Assembly: GCF_011397635.1 (NCBI RefSeq)
Contig: NC_064756.1
Span: 4,916,922-4,980,921, forward strand
Length of the DNA stretch: 64,000 nucleotides
Source: Epinephelus fuscoguttatus
Lineage: Eukaryota; Chordata; Actinopteri; Perciformes; Serranidae
Direction of reading: 5' to 3'
A model generated the notes under the pieces. That model ran no database searches, was not told the origin of the DNA, and saw only the letters and a program-made list of their open reading frames with translations. Positions 53,059 through 62,765 of the stretch are shown in pieces (positions within the stretch are counted from its first letter, which is position 1; each line of letters starts with the position of its first letter). The translations under genes and the position numbers were made by a program.

Positions 53059-55920
53059 CACACACACACTCCACATGACGGTGTGTTCTGGAGGCTTACA
53101 GCTCTGTTTGTCTGCAGGTGAGATGCTCCAAGTGTAACAAGAAGATGGAGCATCGTCACCTGAAGGATCACGAGGTGAGTCGGACTGTTGGTGTTGTTTG
53201 CCTGGATATTCAGTTTAAATAACTTCATCCCTGTCAAAGTGGGGAAAAGATCAAGAGTCTCCAAAAGGCTCATTGTAAAGGTTAAACACCTGTTTATCAG
53301 TCTGCCTCTGCTCTGCTCCGTCCTCCAGTCTGACGAGTGTGTGGAGCGTCTGCAGAGCTGTCAGTTCTGCGAGCTAGAGCTGCCGCACAAGGAGCTGGAC
53401 GAACACAGTCTGGCCTGTGGGAGTCGCACTGAACGCTGCTTGGAATGCGGCCGCTACGTCACCCTGAAGGACCGGGCCGAGCACGAACTGACCTGCTCAG
53501 CTGCTGACGACGACTCAGCTGCTCCTCAGACTAGCAGCAAGCCGCCATCAAACGAGAGTAAGGGGATGTGGGGCAACACCGACTAACTTACACAATACGT
53601 CTTTTTCTTTAGCTGTTACCATGACGATTCTACTAAACTCTGCCTGTTTTGTTTCACAGGAGTAACAGTGATGTGTAACAGATGTATGAAATCAATTCCA
53701 GCTGAGGATTTAGACGATCATGAGGTTTGTGTTTATTCCAAGCATTTGTCTTGCATTCATTCATTCACTTCCCATAACCACTTATCCTGTCATGGGTCGC
53801 AGGGGCTGGAGCCTATCCCAGCTGACTCTGGGTGAGAGGCAGGGTTCACCCTGGACAGGTCACCAGACTATCACAGGGCTGACACATAGAGACAGACAAC
53901 CATTCACACTCACATTCACACCTACGGACAATTTAGAGTCACCAATTAACCTGCATGTCTTTGGACTGTGGGAGGAAGCTGGAGCACCTGGAGGAAACCC
54001 ACGCTGACACAGGGAGAACATGCAAACTCTGCATCATTGTGCAGCCCTCATCTTATATATTATGGTAAAAATGAAAGTAACGATCCCACTTAAGAATGAA
54101 ACAGGACAGACTGACAAAGTTAGTAACTAGCTGGGGAACATAGTGGAACATCTGGCAGCTAAAATCTCAGTGTATGTCTCAGTGTTGGTATAGATTAAAA
54201 GCATGACGAGGCTACATCCATCCATTTTCATCGGCTTATCCGGGACAGGGTCATGGGGGCAGCAGGCCAAGCAAAGCACCCCAGACGTCCCTCTCCCCAG
54301 CAACCCTTTTCAGCTCCTCCTGGAGGACCCCAAGGTGTTCCCAGGCCAGATGAGATATGTAACCCTCCTGTTCTGGGTCTGCCCCGGGGCCTCCTACCAG
54401 TGGGACGTGCCTGGAACACCTCTAACAGGAGGCGCCCAGGAGGATCCTGATCAGATGTTGAACCATCTCAACTGACCCCTTTCAATGCGAAGGAGCAGCA
54501 GTTCTACTCCGAGCTCCCTCTGGATGTCCAAACTCCTCACCCTATCTCTAAGGCTGAGCCCAGACACCCCACAGAGGAAACTCATTTCAGCCACTTGTAT
54601 CCCCGACCTCATTCTTTCAGTCACTACCCAGAGCTCATGACCACAGGTGAGGGTTGGGACGGAGAAGGACCAGTAAATCGAAAGCTTTGCCTTCCAGCTC
54701 AGCTACGAAAGGTGGCTCAGGGCTCCCCAAGGAGCACATGTGCTCCTAAGTTGAAAAAGTAAGGAGCGCACAAAGAACTTTAGGGGCACAATGTAAATTG
54801 ATCAAATAATGTGTTTTCCATAATAAACGTGATGCAAATAGACATTTACAAGCAAAATTATTAAATTAATTTGTACGCAAAATGTATAGAAAGGTAAAAT
54901 CATCAAGTTTTGAAAAAGTATTGCGATTTAATTTTGTCTTTAACGTTATCATCTTATATATATTATCTTTGTAATATGATTATCTTATATAATGTTATTA
55001 CTATCCTAAAACATTCTCCAGGTCCTCTGAAACTCTGCAGGACTTATTTCCACCCTGCCCAGCAGCGGTACCGTGGCGAACGGTCCCTAACTGCGGGGAG
55101 AATGGAGCAGGCTTCCCCGGAGGTCCGCCGCTTTTCCCGGTCCGTCTCCTCCACACTATAATCCATAATCGTGTCACACGGGGAAGAGGGGAGGCTGCTG
55201 GAGTTCCTCCAACATTTGCGGTTAGATTATCATGTTTTTTTATTGACAACAATATAGGCTGCTTCGGCTGATTTTTTTATGCGCACATGTGCCCCTAAGT
55301 ATTTTTTACAGTTTGCACACACCTATTTTTGGTCGCAAATGCGACTGAAACGCTTGCACTGTCGAGCGCTGTGGCTACATCTGTAATTCCCCTTCAATCC
55401 TACACACTCGGCCTCAAGGTCAGCAATGCATAAAACGTTTGCTAACTTTAGCCACCGTGAGCTACAGCTCAGCTACGGCTGAGGTTAAACCCCTGATTGT
55501 ACTGCACTGAGCAGAGGAGCGTTACACTGCTTAGCTGTTGAACTTTTATTTATAAGAGAAAAAATGTCCTCTTTCTTTTCCCGTACATGTCATAGACTCA
55601 CCAAAAGCCCAAATCCACTGCAAAGGATATAAAATTAACACTAAGGACAGACCGATATATCGGCCGGCCGATATATCGGGCCAATATTTGAGTTTTTTAC
55701 TTGTATCGGCATCGGCCGATACGCGCGTGGGTTCGTGGATTTATTTTTCCCTGGCACTTTTTTTCATTCAAAAGTATGTGGTTAAGTTGAACAAAGCTGT
55801 TGAATCCTACTGTGTACAGTAGTTGTTGTTTTATTTATGCTTCAGCCTAAATATTTGTTTATTTTATAAAGACATTACTGGAAGATTTAAGAGCACTGAA
55901 CTCTTTTTTTTATTTGAATG

Positions 55921-55957
<37 letters not shown>

Positions 55958-56622
55958 TTCTACCTGTTCTACCTCAACTTTCCATCTTGTTTTAGTATTT
56001 TTTACTGTTCAGTAAATGTTTCTTATTTTAAACTTGAGACCTGTAATATTTGTTATCGTTGTGTCATTTTTTTGATGTAAATTGAGGGAGCAAAAGCAGT
56101 ATCGGCCCCAAATATCGGCTCAAGAAAATCGGCAGTCCATAATCGGTCATCGGCTAAGGGTGATGGAAAAAAATCAGTATCGGCATCGGCCCTAAAAAAT
56201 CCATATCGGTCTATCCCTAATTAACACCGCTGTCTCTATCTCCCAAACCAGCTGGAGTGTTTTCCAACAACCAGACTGGACAATGAAGAGGCTGCACCAG
56301 AGGAGGAAGAGAGCGACGATGAGGATGACTTCTACAGTGTGAGGGAATCTACTTGGCTAAGCAGCACCTTTAAGGCAAACTCCCTGTCAGACGAACCCAG
56401 CAGAGGTCCCTGGGGTGATGAAGGTGACCCAAACCAGATCAGCACCTGCCCCCACTGTCACCTGGCCCTGCCTAACTTCACACTACGCTGGCACACGGTA
56501 ACACTCCTGCATCACAAACGATCTGTATATACATTCTTTAAAAAAGGTTCCTGTGCTAAAAGTTTCCCAATGTCTCTGTGTGTTTTTAGGTGAAGTGCCA
56601 AATCCACATTCTCTTGAAATAA
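50096..56622 (+). CDS. xaf1: XIAP-associated factor 1, TRAF-type zinc-finger protein
   Basis: XAF1 binds XIAP and other IAPs and promotes apoptosis; it is interferon-induced in mammals. Seven exons with matching phases: 50096-50133, 52890-53025, 53118-53174, 53329-53557, 53660-53724, 56252-56497 and 56590-56622. They give 267 codons plus TAA. The product is a run of Cys/His fingers. The first two have C-x2-C-x11-H-x3-C type spacing (CGQC...HETHC; CPDC...H), followed by C-x2-C...H, C-x2-C...H-x4-C, C-x2-C...H and CNRC...H. A central acidic linker (EEEESDDEDD) follows, and a last finger CPHCHLAL...H-x3-C ends the protein. The mammalian protein has the same order: N-terminal TRAF-like fingers, a variable linker and a C-terminal finger. 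The segments EANFALHETHC and CGSRTERCLECG are close to mammalian XAF1. Introns 1 (2.8 kb) and 5 (2.5 kb) are swollen by transposons. Confidence 0.93.
51000..51435. repeat. Probable retroelement-derived segment in xaf1 intron 1
   Basis: The stretch from about 51185 (GGTGCATCTTTAGCTGGCG) to 51400 resembles a dispersed fish repeat. It contains a decayed readable frame on the minus strand (P-x-L-G-N-A-L-P-A-P-like). Classification is uncertain. It lies directly before the palindromic element. Confidence 0.3.
51440..52308. mobile_element. Palindromic element, copy 3
   Basis: Starts TATGGAGTTAAATTTGTG and ends CACAAATTTAACTCCATA, flanked by the exact 5-bp direct repeat TTGGT (51435-51439, 52309-52313). 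Only one GC/CCAAT core (about 51890-51945) is present: the left arm is shortened, so this copy is less symmetrical than the 37.4-kb one. It is inserted in xaf1 intron 1. Confidence 0.75.
52705..52850 (+). repeat. LINE 3'-end fragment in xaf1 intron 1
   Basis: One frame reads A-L-K-W-x-N-N-L-P-E-E-I-R-S-A-E-S-V, resembling the C-terminal end of non-LTR retrotransposon proteins. It is interrupted by stop codons. It ends 40 bp before exon 2. Confidence 0.4.
53028..53070. repeat. (CA)n microsatellite next to the xaf1 exon 2 donor
   Basis: The donor GTACACACAC of exon 2 runs directly into the CA repeat, which occupies nearly half of the 92-bp intron 2. Confidence 0.85.
53755..54040. repeat. Abundant teleost interspersed repeat
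   Basis: Contains GGAGCCTATCCCAGCTGAC, ACAACCATTCACACTCACA and TGCATGTCTTTGGACTGTG in the usual order. I recognise this as a very common fish non-LTR-type 3' repeat. It starts about 30 bp after exon 5 of xaf1. Confidence 0.7.
54210..54720 (-). mobile_element. RTE/Rex-type LINE fragment
   Basis: On the minus strand the sequence encodes the C-terminal R-P-T-G-R-R-P-R-G-R-P-R segment seen at the end of RTE/Rex-type reverse transcriptase ORFs in fish. The plus strand shows the matching phrase GTTCCCAGGCCAGATGAGAT. It is 5'-truncated and lies in xaf1 intron 5. Confidence 0.65.
54721..55633 (+). other. xaf1 intron 5 middle part, partly repeat-like
   Basis: A segment at about 54722-55370 with phrases such as GAGCACATGTGCTCCTAAGT at one end and ATGCGCACATGTGCCCCTAA at the other looks like a divergent inverted-end element. 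I could not define its ends. No exon was recognised. Confidence 0.35.
55642..56219. mobile_element. Non-autonomous hAT element adjacent to xaf1 exon 6
   Basis: Termini TAAGGACAGACCGATATATC and GATATGGATT-type (right end ATATCGGTCTATCCCTA) are inverted repeats. The exact 8-bp direct repeat ATTAACAC lies at 55634-55641 and 56220-56227. CGGCCGATA phrases are frequent, and an (AAT)n tract lies at about 55922-55957. The element plus duplication ends only 24 bp before the first base of exon 6 (56252). Confidence 0.85.
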
Positions 56623-56623
56623 A
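56618..56623 (+). terminator. xaf1: AATAAA overlapping the xaf1 stop codon
   Basis: The last codons read TTG AAA TAA A, so the stop codon lies inside an AATAAA hexamer. If used, the 3'UTR would be only about 15-25 nt. A longer 3'UTR with another signal downstream is equally possible. Confidence 0.4.
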
Positions 56624-57029
56624 GAGACAGAGCTCGTCAGGATGGAAACACTGCTTCAGAGAACTTTGATCATGTGTTATTAGCAAAAGGATGGAAAACT
56701 TACTGGGCTCCTTTTTATGTCTAGACAAAGGTTTACATTTTGTTTTTAGTTTTACTTACATTTAGTGTTAGTGCGTGCATGGCTTTGTGCTCGCATGAAG
56801 AGAAGGTGTTCTCAGAAAGTTCTCAGTATCTCATTAAACTTCACAGTCCCACTGACTTTCTAATTTTCCTTTATTAAATACAAATACAGCCACTAAACTG
56901 CAAAGCTAAAAGCTAATTGCATCTGTCTAACAAGCGAATGGTGTTTTGAGTCAGCAGCATCAAATTGAGCAACAAAAGTTTACATGCCAAAGTCTGAGAT
57001 GAACTATTTATAAAGACATATTAACCATA

Positions 57030-57480
57030 ACCTGTAGAAATAATGGATGTAGCTACCGTGATGTCGCCCATTGGTTCGTGGACTGCCATTTTGAAGCCTT
57101 GAGTTCAGCCAAAGACGGTGGATAAACCAAGACGGTCCACTGCGAGTCAGTTTCCTGTATCAGTGTCACGTGGGGTTCACGACCACCACGCCCCTTTAGG
57201 AGACTAACAGCAGGTTCTGTGTCCATTGACTTCAGTGGGAGAAATGAACGATTTTTTTGCCCCATAGTCACCGAAGCAAATATTGGACCCATTTATCACA
57301 AGCCACATATCTTCAGAACATTCTGACACCAAAATGGCAAATTTCAGACGGACAAATCAGGAGAAAATTTATTTTGTTCAAGACCTGTCTCTGTCTCAAC
57401 AACACACTCTCGCGAGACCTGGCAACAGGTATCTCCTCTCTGATGCTGAAATCAGTGCAGTTGAAACATGATTGAGCTAG
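57030..57480. repeat. Dispersed DNA repeat (also near 10.17 kb)
   Basis: AATAATGGATGTAGCTACCG and the following GATGTCGCCCATTGGTTCG match the 10.17-kb segment. I recognise the theme as a common teleost element. The ends were not defined. Confidence 0.5.
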
Positions 57481-58430
57481 CAAAGCAGTTTTGTGTTGCT
57501 ATGTGTGGTATTTATTCAGTTTTGGGAAATCACGAGGTCTAGAAAGCATCAGTGGCTGCAGCTGACAGGGACAGCTAACACTAGCAGCAAAGCTAACATC
57601 AGGACGTCATCTGTTAAAAGCCTCCCGTTGTCGGATACGACATGAAACTACTCCAGTTAGCTCAATCATGTTGTAACTAAGACATCCGCTGGAAAAAAAT
57701 ATTTTTTTCACAGACCGTTTGTTTATTTATTTATTTATTTAGCTTAAGGCCAATAAGGGTATACACATGTTGACAGAAGTGAGGTTGGGGATACTCGTCT
57801 TTGATTGGGGTACGGGGGACAACGCCTACTTAGGAGACTGGAAATGTATACCATTTCATACAATGGGAGTATATTGTAGGTGGCCATCTTGGAGTAATCC
57901 AGTATCTTTGGTTCAGCATGTCGTCTGTTGCCATCTTGGATTTTTGGGAGCCAGAAGTGACCATGTTCGGATTAGAGGGTGGAGCTACGGAGGGTGGATC
58001 TCCTCACTTAAAGGAATATTTTTGTTGCTGTTTTGTTTGAAGGGTGGATGTATGTCAGCTAGTTATGTAACGTTAGCTACCATTGTTCTCATTATGTTTT
58101 CCTTTGTAAAATAAAAAATTAAATTGAAAAAACTACACAACCTACAGTCTTGAAAAAATGAAATTACATATTACCTTGAGTTGTCTTTAACACCAAAGAA
58201 AGTGGCGAGTGTTCATGTTAGCTAACATGGCTGTGAGCGAGCTTTAACAACTATCTCGGTTTGAAATAAACATTAAACACGTGCCCTTTCTCAATACTGT
58301 TATAACGTTACTTAAAAAACTAGAATTACTACCCTGGCGTGTTTGACTCCGCCCACCAGTCCAGTGTCTCTGACAGTCTCCATCCATGTCAGTGAAAACA
58401 TGGATGCTTCACACACACACAAGATCTATA
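57481..58430. other. Intergenic, nothing firmly recognised
   Basis: A (TTTA)n stretch lies at about 57721-57742. The 115-codon open frame at 57767-58114 has no homology I recognise and no splice or promoter context, so it was not called. Confidence 0.5.
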
Positions 58431-58539
58431 CAATCAGCACAGTTTCAAGATTAGAGTCACCAATTCAGTATCTGACCAAATGTCTCCCCTTCTGTTCCTG
58501 AGATATGATGTTGGGTAATGGGCAGAAAAGTGTTTTATG

Positions 58540-59525
58540 TAGAACATTATAATGTCACAGTGAAGTTGACCTTTGACCTCTTGGATCTGAAATGTCATCA
58601 CTTCATTATTTTATCATGTCAGACATTTCTGTGAAGTTTTGTCATAATTAGTGTATGAATTCCTGATTTATGGCCCAAAACATTTTGTGAGGTCACAGTG
58701 AGCTTGATCTTTGAACTTTGACCACAAAATTCGAATCAATTTATTTTTCAGTCCAAGTGGACGTTTGTGCCAAATTTAAAGAAATTCCATTATGTTTTTG
58801 AGATATCGTGTTCACAAGAATGAGACAGATGCAAGGTCACAGTGAACCACCGAAGTCCAATCTCTACATTGTTGAGTTCAAATGATTGTTTGTGCCAAAT
58901 TTGAAGAAATTCTCTGTGATCTTGAGATACTATATTCACAAAAATGTGATGGACATGGTCAGAGTGACATTGACCATGCCCAAATTCTAATCAGTTTGAG
59001 CCAAATTTGAAGAAATTCCCTCATGCCTTTTTTTGAATGGGATGGTTGTGAGGTCACAGCGACCTTGACCTTTGATGCTCGACCACCAAATTCTAATCAG
59101 TTCATCCTGGAGTCCAAGTGATGGTTGTGCCAGATGTGAAGAAATTCCCTGTGTTCTTGAGATATCATGTTCACAAGAATGTGACAGAAAAGGTTGCAGT
59201 GATCTTGACCTTTGACCTATGACCACCAAAAACTAATCAGTTCACTGTGAGTCCAAGTTGACATTTGTGCCAAATTTGAAGAAATTTCCTGTGTTTTTGA
59301 GATAACACATTCACAAAAATGAGACGGATAAGGCCACAGTGATCTTGACCTTTGACCACTAAAGCGTAACAAGTTCATTGTTGAGTCCAAGACGTTTGTC
59401 CAAAATCTGAAGAAATTCCTTTCAGCGTTCTTGAGATATTGTGTTCACAAAGATGGGACGGACAGACGGACAACCTGAAAACATAACGCCTCTTGCTACG
59501 GCTATCGCCAGCACAGAAGGATAAT
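58540..59525. repeat. Degenerate tandem repeat, about 6 to 8 units of 105-140 bp
   Basis: Units share GACCTTGACCTTTGACC, then AATTCTAATCAGTTCATC, GTGCCAAATTTGAAGAAATT and GAGATATCATGTTCACAAG in fixed order. The AATC-type anchor recurs at about 58730, 58850, 58980, 59090, 59225 and 59360. The array ends in GGACGGACAGACGGACAAC and CTTGCTACGGCTATCGCC. I recognise it as a widespread fish repeat with internal repetition. Confidence 0.7.
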
Positions 59526-59799
59526 AAATATTAAGCCTGTATGAATATTATTGTTACTGTAGTTGAAGGAAAAATAAAAAAACATCAGGTCTGAGTTCTT
59601 CTGTGTCTCTTCGAGGTTAAATGAAACTTAGATTGTTGCTAAGGCTGATAGATGATGTCATGGGCGGACACGGTCAGATTTTCTGGAGCTGCCATCAATC
59701 AATATCTTTACGTTTGACGTTAAATTTACTTAAACTTGTACTCAGACAAAGCAATTACACACCTAATGACATATAATAATAAAATTAATTGACCACACA

Positions 59800-60713
59800 C
59801 AGAATGAAGTGAGACTCGTTTAATATTTCCTTTGCAAAGCAGTAAATTTGTTGGTATTCTCTTACAGTACATTTCTATATCAGAAAATAGGTCACTTTAA
59901 GTAAAAAACAAAACCAAAATACATAAATCGGCTAATATAATTGATTCCAGCAAACCAATACCATTAAATAGAGGAGATATTGTATCAGTGAAAGTTATAA
60001 ACAGCAGTATTCATAATCAAGAAGAAGCTGTGAGAACCGCGCCATGTTACGATAAATAATCTGATGAACTTTAACGATACATAAACTGAGCAGCATAGTA
60101 CAGTACACTCACTGTGATGTAACAATCATCTTAAAGGCACTTGCTGAATCCAGACTGTTTTGAAAATAAAAACATAATATTTATATTTGTTTCTGAGAAC
60201 ACACTAATAATAACACGACAACCTATAAATATGCATTAACAACAACCAGTGCAACATATCTTTATGTTCAATTCGCTCTGATAACCAGATAACCAGTCTG
60301 TGTTAAAAAGGAATGAATAGTCTTTAACTACTGCAAGGTGCTGGTGGGCTCGTAAGACTGCAAGCTGAAAATAAGTCACAGGTTATTTGCTCCACAAAAA
60401 AGTAAGAGTTATGTTTTCAAGTCCCCCAGGAACAACTGACGTTTATTAAAAACACTGTGAGGAGAAAATCAAAACTGCAAAATCGTCTCTATCTTCCAAC
60501 AGCAGTCCGTTCACGACTATTCTGTGAGCCCTATAAATATTTTTATATTACATATAAACCATTAATAAAAACAGCAACGTCCCTAGGACAGTACACAGAT
60601 TAAGATCAGTGCTGTAGGAGTAATAATTATCTGCTTATTTATAAATAAAAATGACTTTGTAGCCAATAATACAATGTATTTAAAAAAGTGGAGAGGAAGG
60701 ACAGTCTGATTGG
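59800..60713 (-). other. Possible 3'UTR of a minus-strand gene
   Basis: AT-rich sequence without repeats or open frames lies downstream (minus strand) of the putative last exon at 60714-60786. TTTAAT at about 59819 is ATTAAA on the minus strand. The combination is compatible with a 3'UTR but not proven. Confidence 0.25.
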
Positions 60714-60786
60714 TCAGTAGAGGACGGTCACTCTGCTCAGGGCTGAGCTGTGTCTGGTTTTGAGGCTCATGTAACCACTGTTCATA
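60714..60786 (-). CDS. Putative last exon of an unidentified minus-strand gene
   Basis: A consensus acceptor (CTCTCCACAG on the minus strand) is followed by 73 nt. These read one partial codon plus M-N-S-G-Y-M-S-L-K-T-R-H-S-S-A-L-S-R-V and T-V-L-Y, then TGA at 60716-60714. It looks like a hydrophilic C-terminal tail. I do not recognise the family. Upstream exons would lie beyond 62.5 kb or outside the window and were not seen. Confidence 0.25.
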
Positions 60787-61347
60787 CTGTGGAGAGTTTT
60801 ATTAGTAAACTGTAACTATAAAATGAAAGGATGTTTTGCTGCCTCTCACAGCAGCTGGAGTCTGAGAAAAAATAACTTCATTCACTGGGCCGACTGCCGG
60901 CAACTTTTAAGGTGGAACGTTAACTTGTAATGTTACTCAATGCATGAGTTGATGACGTGAATCCATCAGCACACCTTAAATTTCACTGTGACAACTTTGA
61001 CCATCACTTTAGTTTTTATTCTCTCTCTTGGATGAGACAGACTTTTAGTAATGAGTTTAAACATATATCCTCCTGAGACCCGATTTTTTGTTTGATATAT
61101 ATTTTTAATTTCTTCTAGCTCTTTGGGATCAATAGGACCCAATAAGTATGAGAAACTAAGGAATGTCAACAATAATTAAGCCTGAATGATCTCAAACGAG
61201 ACGATAGTAAAGTCTAAATGTCTTCAAACAAGTACTTCCTAATTAACAGTGTCTTCTCTTGTTACTGTTGCTAAAGTTGGTCAAATTTGTTGCCGTATCA
61301 AACTTAAAAACATTACTAATCATAAATAAACAAGTTTCAACCATTAA

Positions 61348-62542
61348 AGGGAAATTTCGGTTTATTTCAACCCGTCTCCTATCGTCCTAAATTTGTTTCA
61401 AGTGACTAGTCACATAAAAATAATAGTTAGCATGTTAGCCGTTAGCCTAGATACAGCCGGGGCGCATAGTAGCGTCAGACCTGTTAAAACGTAAGTGAAC
61501 GGGCAACCTTCAAGTGCAAAGTTAGTCCACTAAACAAGCTTTTTTCCCACAAAGACCGCCTCATATCGTTAGGATAAATGTCAGAGAACATATAGAAAAC
61601 GACATGTAAACGTGTTGTCTTACCTTACTGGTGTGCTGCCATGTTTGTTTACCATTTAGCTCTGCTTTCTTAAGTGTGGCCGAAATATCGCGAGAACAAG
61701 CAGCGATCTCATACCGTACCTGAAATCTCGCGAGCTCTAGATAAAGCCCAGCTGGATACTACTCCAGGTGGAGGTGTCTCGTCCTCGGTCACATCCAGAC
61801 CTTGAAAATAAGGCTGCAACCGGTCCCATTCCTTGCAACAGAGGCATTCCTCTTCTGTGGGCACTGGGGCACAGCATTCACAGGTACACCACCAATCTCC
61901 AGAGCTACGCAGCCTTGCAGCAGCCATTCCTCCTCTCGTCCTCTACCTGTTGCGCCTCTCTCTCTCTCTCCTCCGTTCTTCAATTTCACGAAGCTCTTCA
62001 TCAGTGTATTCTGGCTCAAATAAATAAGGGCAGCCATCAAACTCTGCAAAATCAAATTCCTCCTCCACAAAGTCGAAGTCTGGCAAAAAGTCAGCCATTA
62101 TTCTATAAATCTTTCATAAAATAAATGAATGAACTTTTCAGGCTACTGTCCGGTTCTGCCTTCCAGCTGTTGCTGCTTGTTCTCGTGAAATTTCAGGCAC
62201 GGTATGAGATCGCACTTTGGAAAGCAGAGCTAAATGGTAAACAAACATGGCAGCACACCGGTAAGGTAAGACAACACGTTTACATGTCGTTTTCTATATG
62301 TTCTCTGACATTTATCCTAACGATATGAGGCGGTCTTTGTGGAAAAAAAGCTTGTTTAGTGGACTAACTTTGCACTTGAAGGTTGCCCGTTCACTTACGT
62401 TTTAACAGGTCTGACGCTACTATGCGCCCCGGCTGTATCTAGGCTAACGGCTAACATGCTAACTATTATTTTTATGTCACTAGTCACTTGAAACAAATTT
62501 AGGACGATAGGAGACGGGTTGAAATAAACCGAAATTTCCCTT
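61348..62542. mobile_element. Kolobok-like TTAA element, copy 3 (internally deleted)
   Basis: The AGGGAAATTTCGG terminus after TTAA (61344-61347) pairs with CCGAAATTTCCCT before TTAA (62543-62546, one extra T between). Terminal repeats of about 320 bp are nearly identical to the copies at 853 and 34480. Like copy 1, it keeps only the 5' part of the minus-strand ORF. Confidence 0.65.
61735..62098 (-). pseudogene. Frameshifted P2X7-ballast-like ORF in Kolobok-like copy 3
   Basis: The start codon is at 62098 (minus strand), homologous to 34938. The frame shifts in the AG-rich run near 61955-61975, then resumes with M-A-A-A-R-L-R-S-S-G-D-W-W-C and the cysteine cluster. The break is at the same microsatellite-like run as in copy 1. 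Confidence 0.6.
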
Positions 62543-62639
62543 TTAATTTGTTCAGGTTTTGGACCTTGTCCTATTTTGTCTCAGGATTGGCTGCAGACTG
62601 ATTTGGTAGAAATAGCTGCCATCTTGTTTCAATGGGGCT

Positions 62640-62765
62640 TTAGAATGAGCTGTCCTTATCTACATAGGGAGCAGGTCCTCATCTATGGAGATCACCATGT
62701 TGCACCGCCGTGTTTCTGCAGCAGCCCAAAACAGACAAACTAAACCCTGGCTCAAGACAGGACCT
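62640..62765. repeat. Family-A related segment (also at 560-680)
   Basis: GGGAGCAGGTCCTC, CACCATGTTGCACCGCCGTG and AAACCCTGGCTCAAGACAGG parallel 585-665. As in copy 1, a family-A segment lies just beside the Kolobok-like element. Confidence 0.6.

Noticed and set aside
57767-58114. 115-codon open frame
   Set aside because: No recognised domain, no splice sites or promoter context, and composition like non-coding flank.
60966-61172. Minus-strand frame containing G-P-I-D-P-K-E-L-E-E-I-K
   Set aside because: It looks protein-like for about 45 codons but has no start or splice context and I could not place it in a family; possibly a repeat relic.
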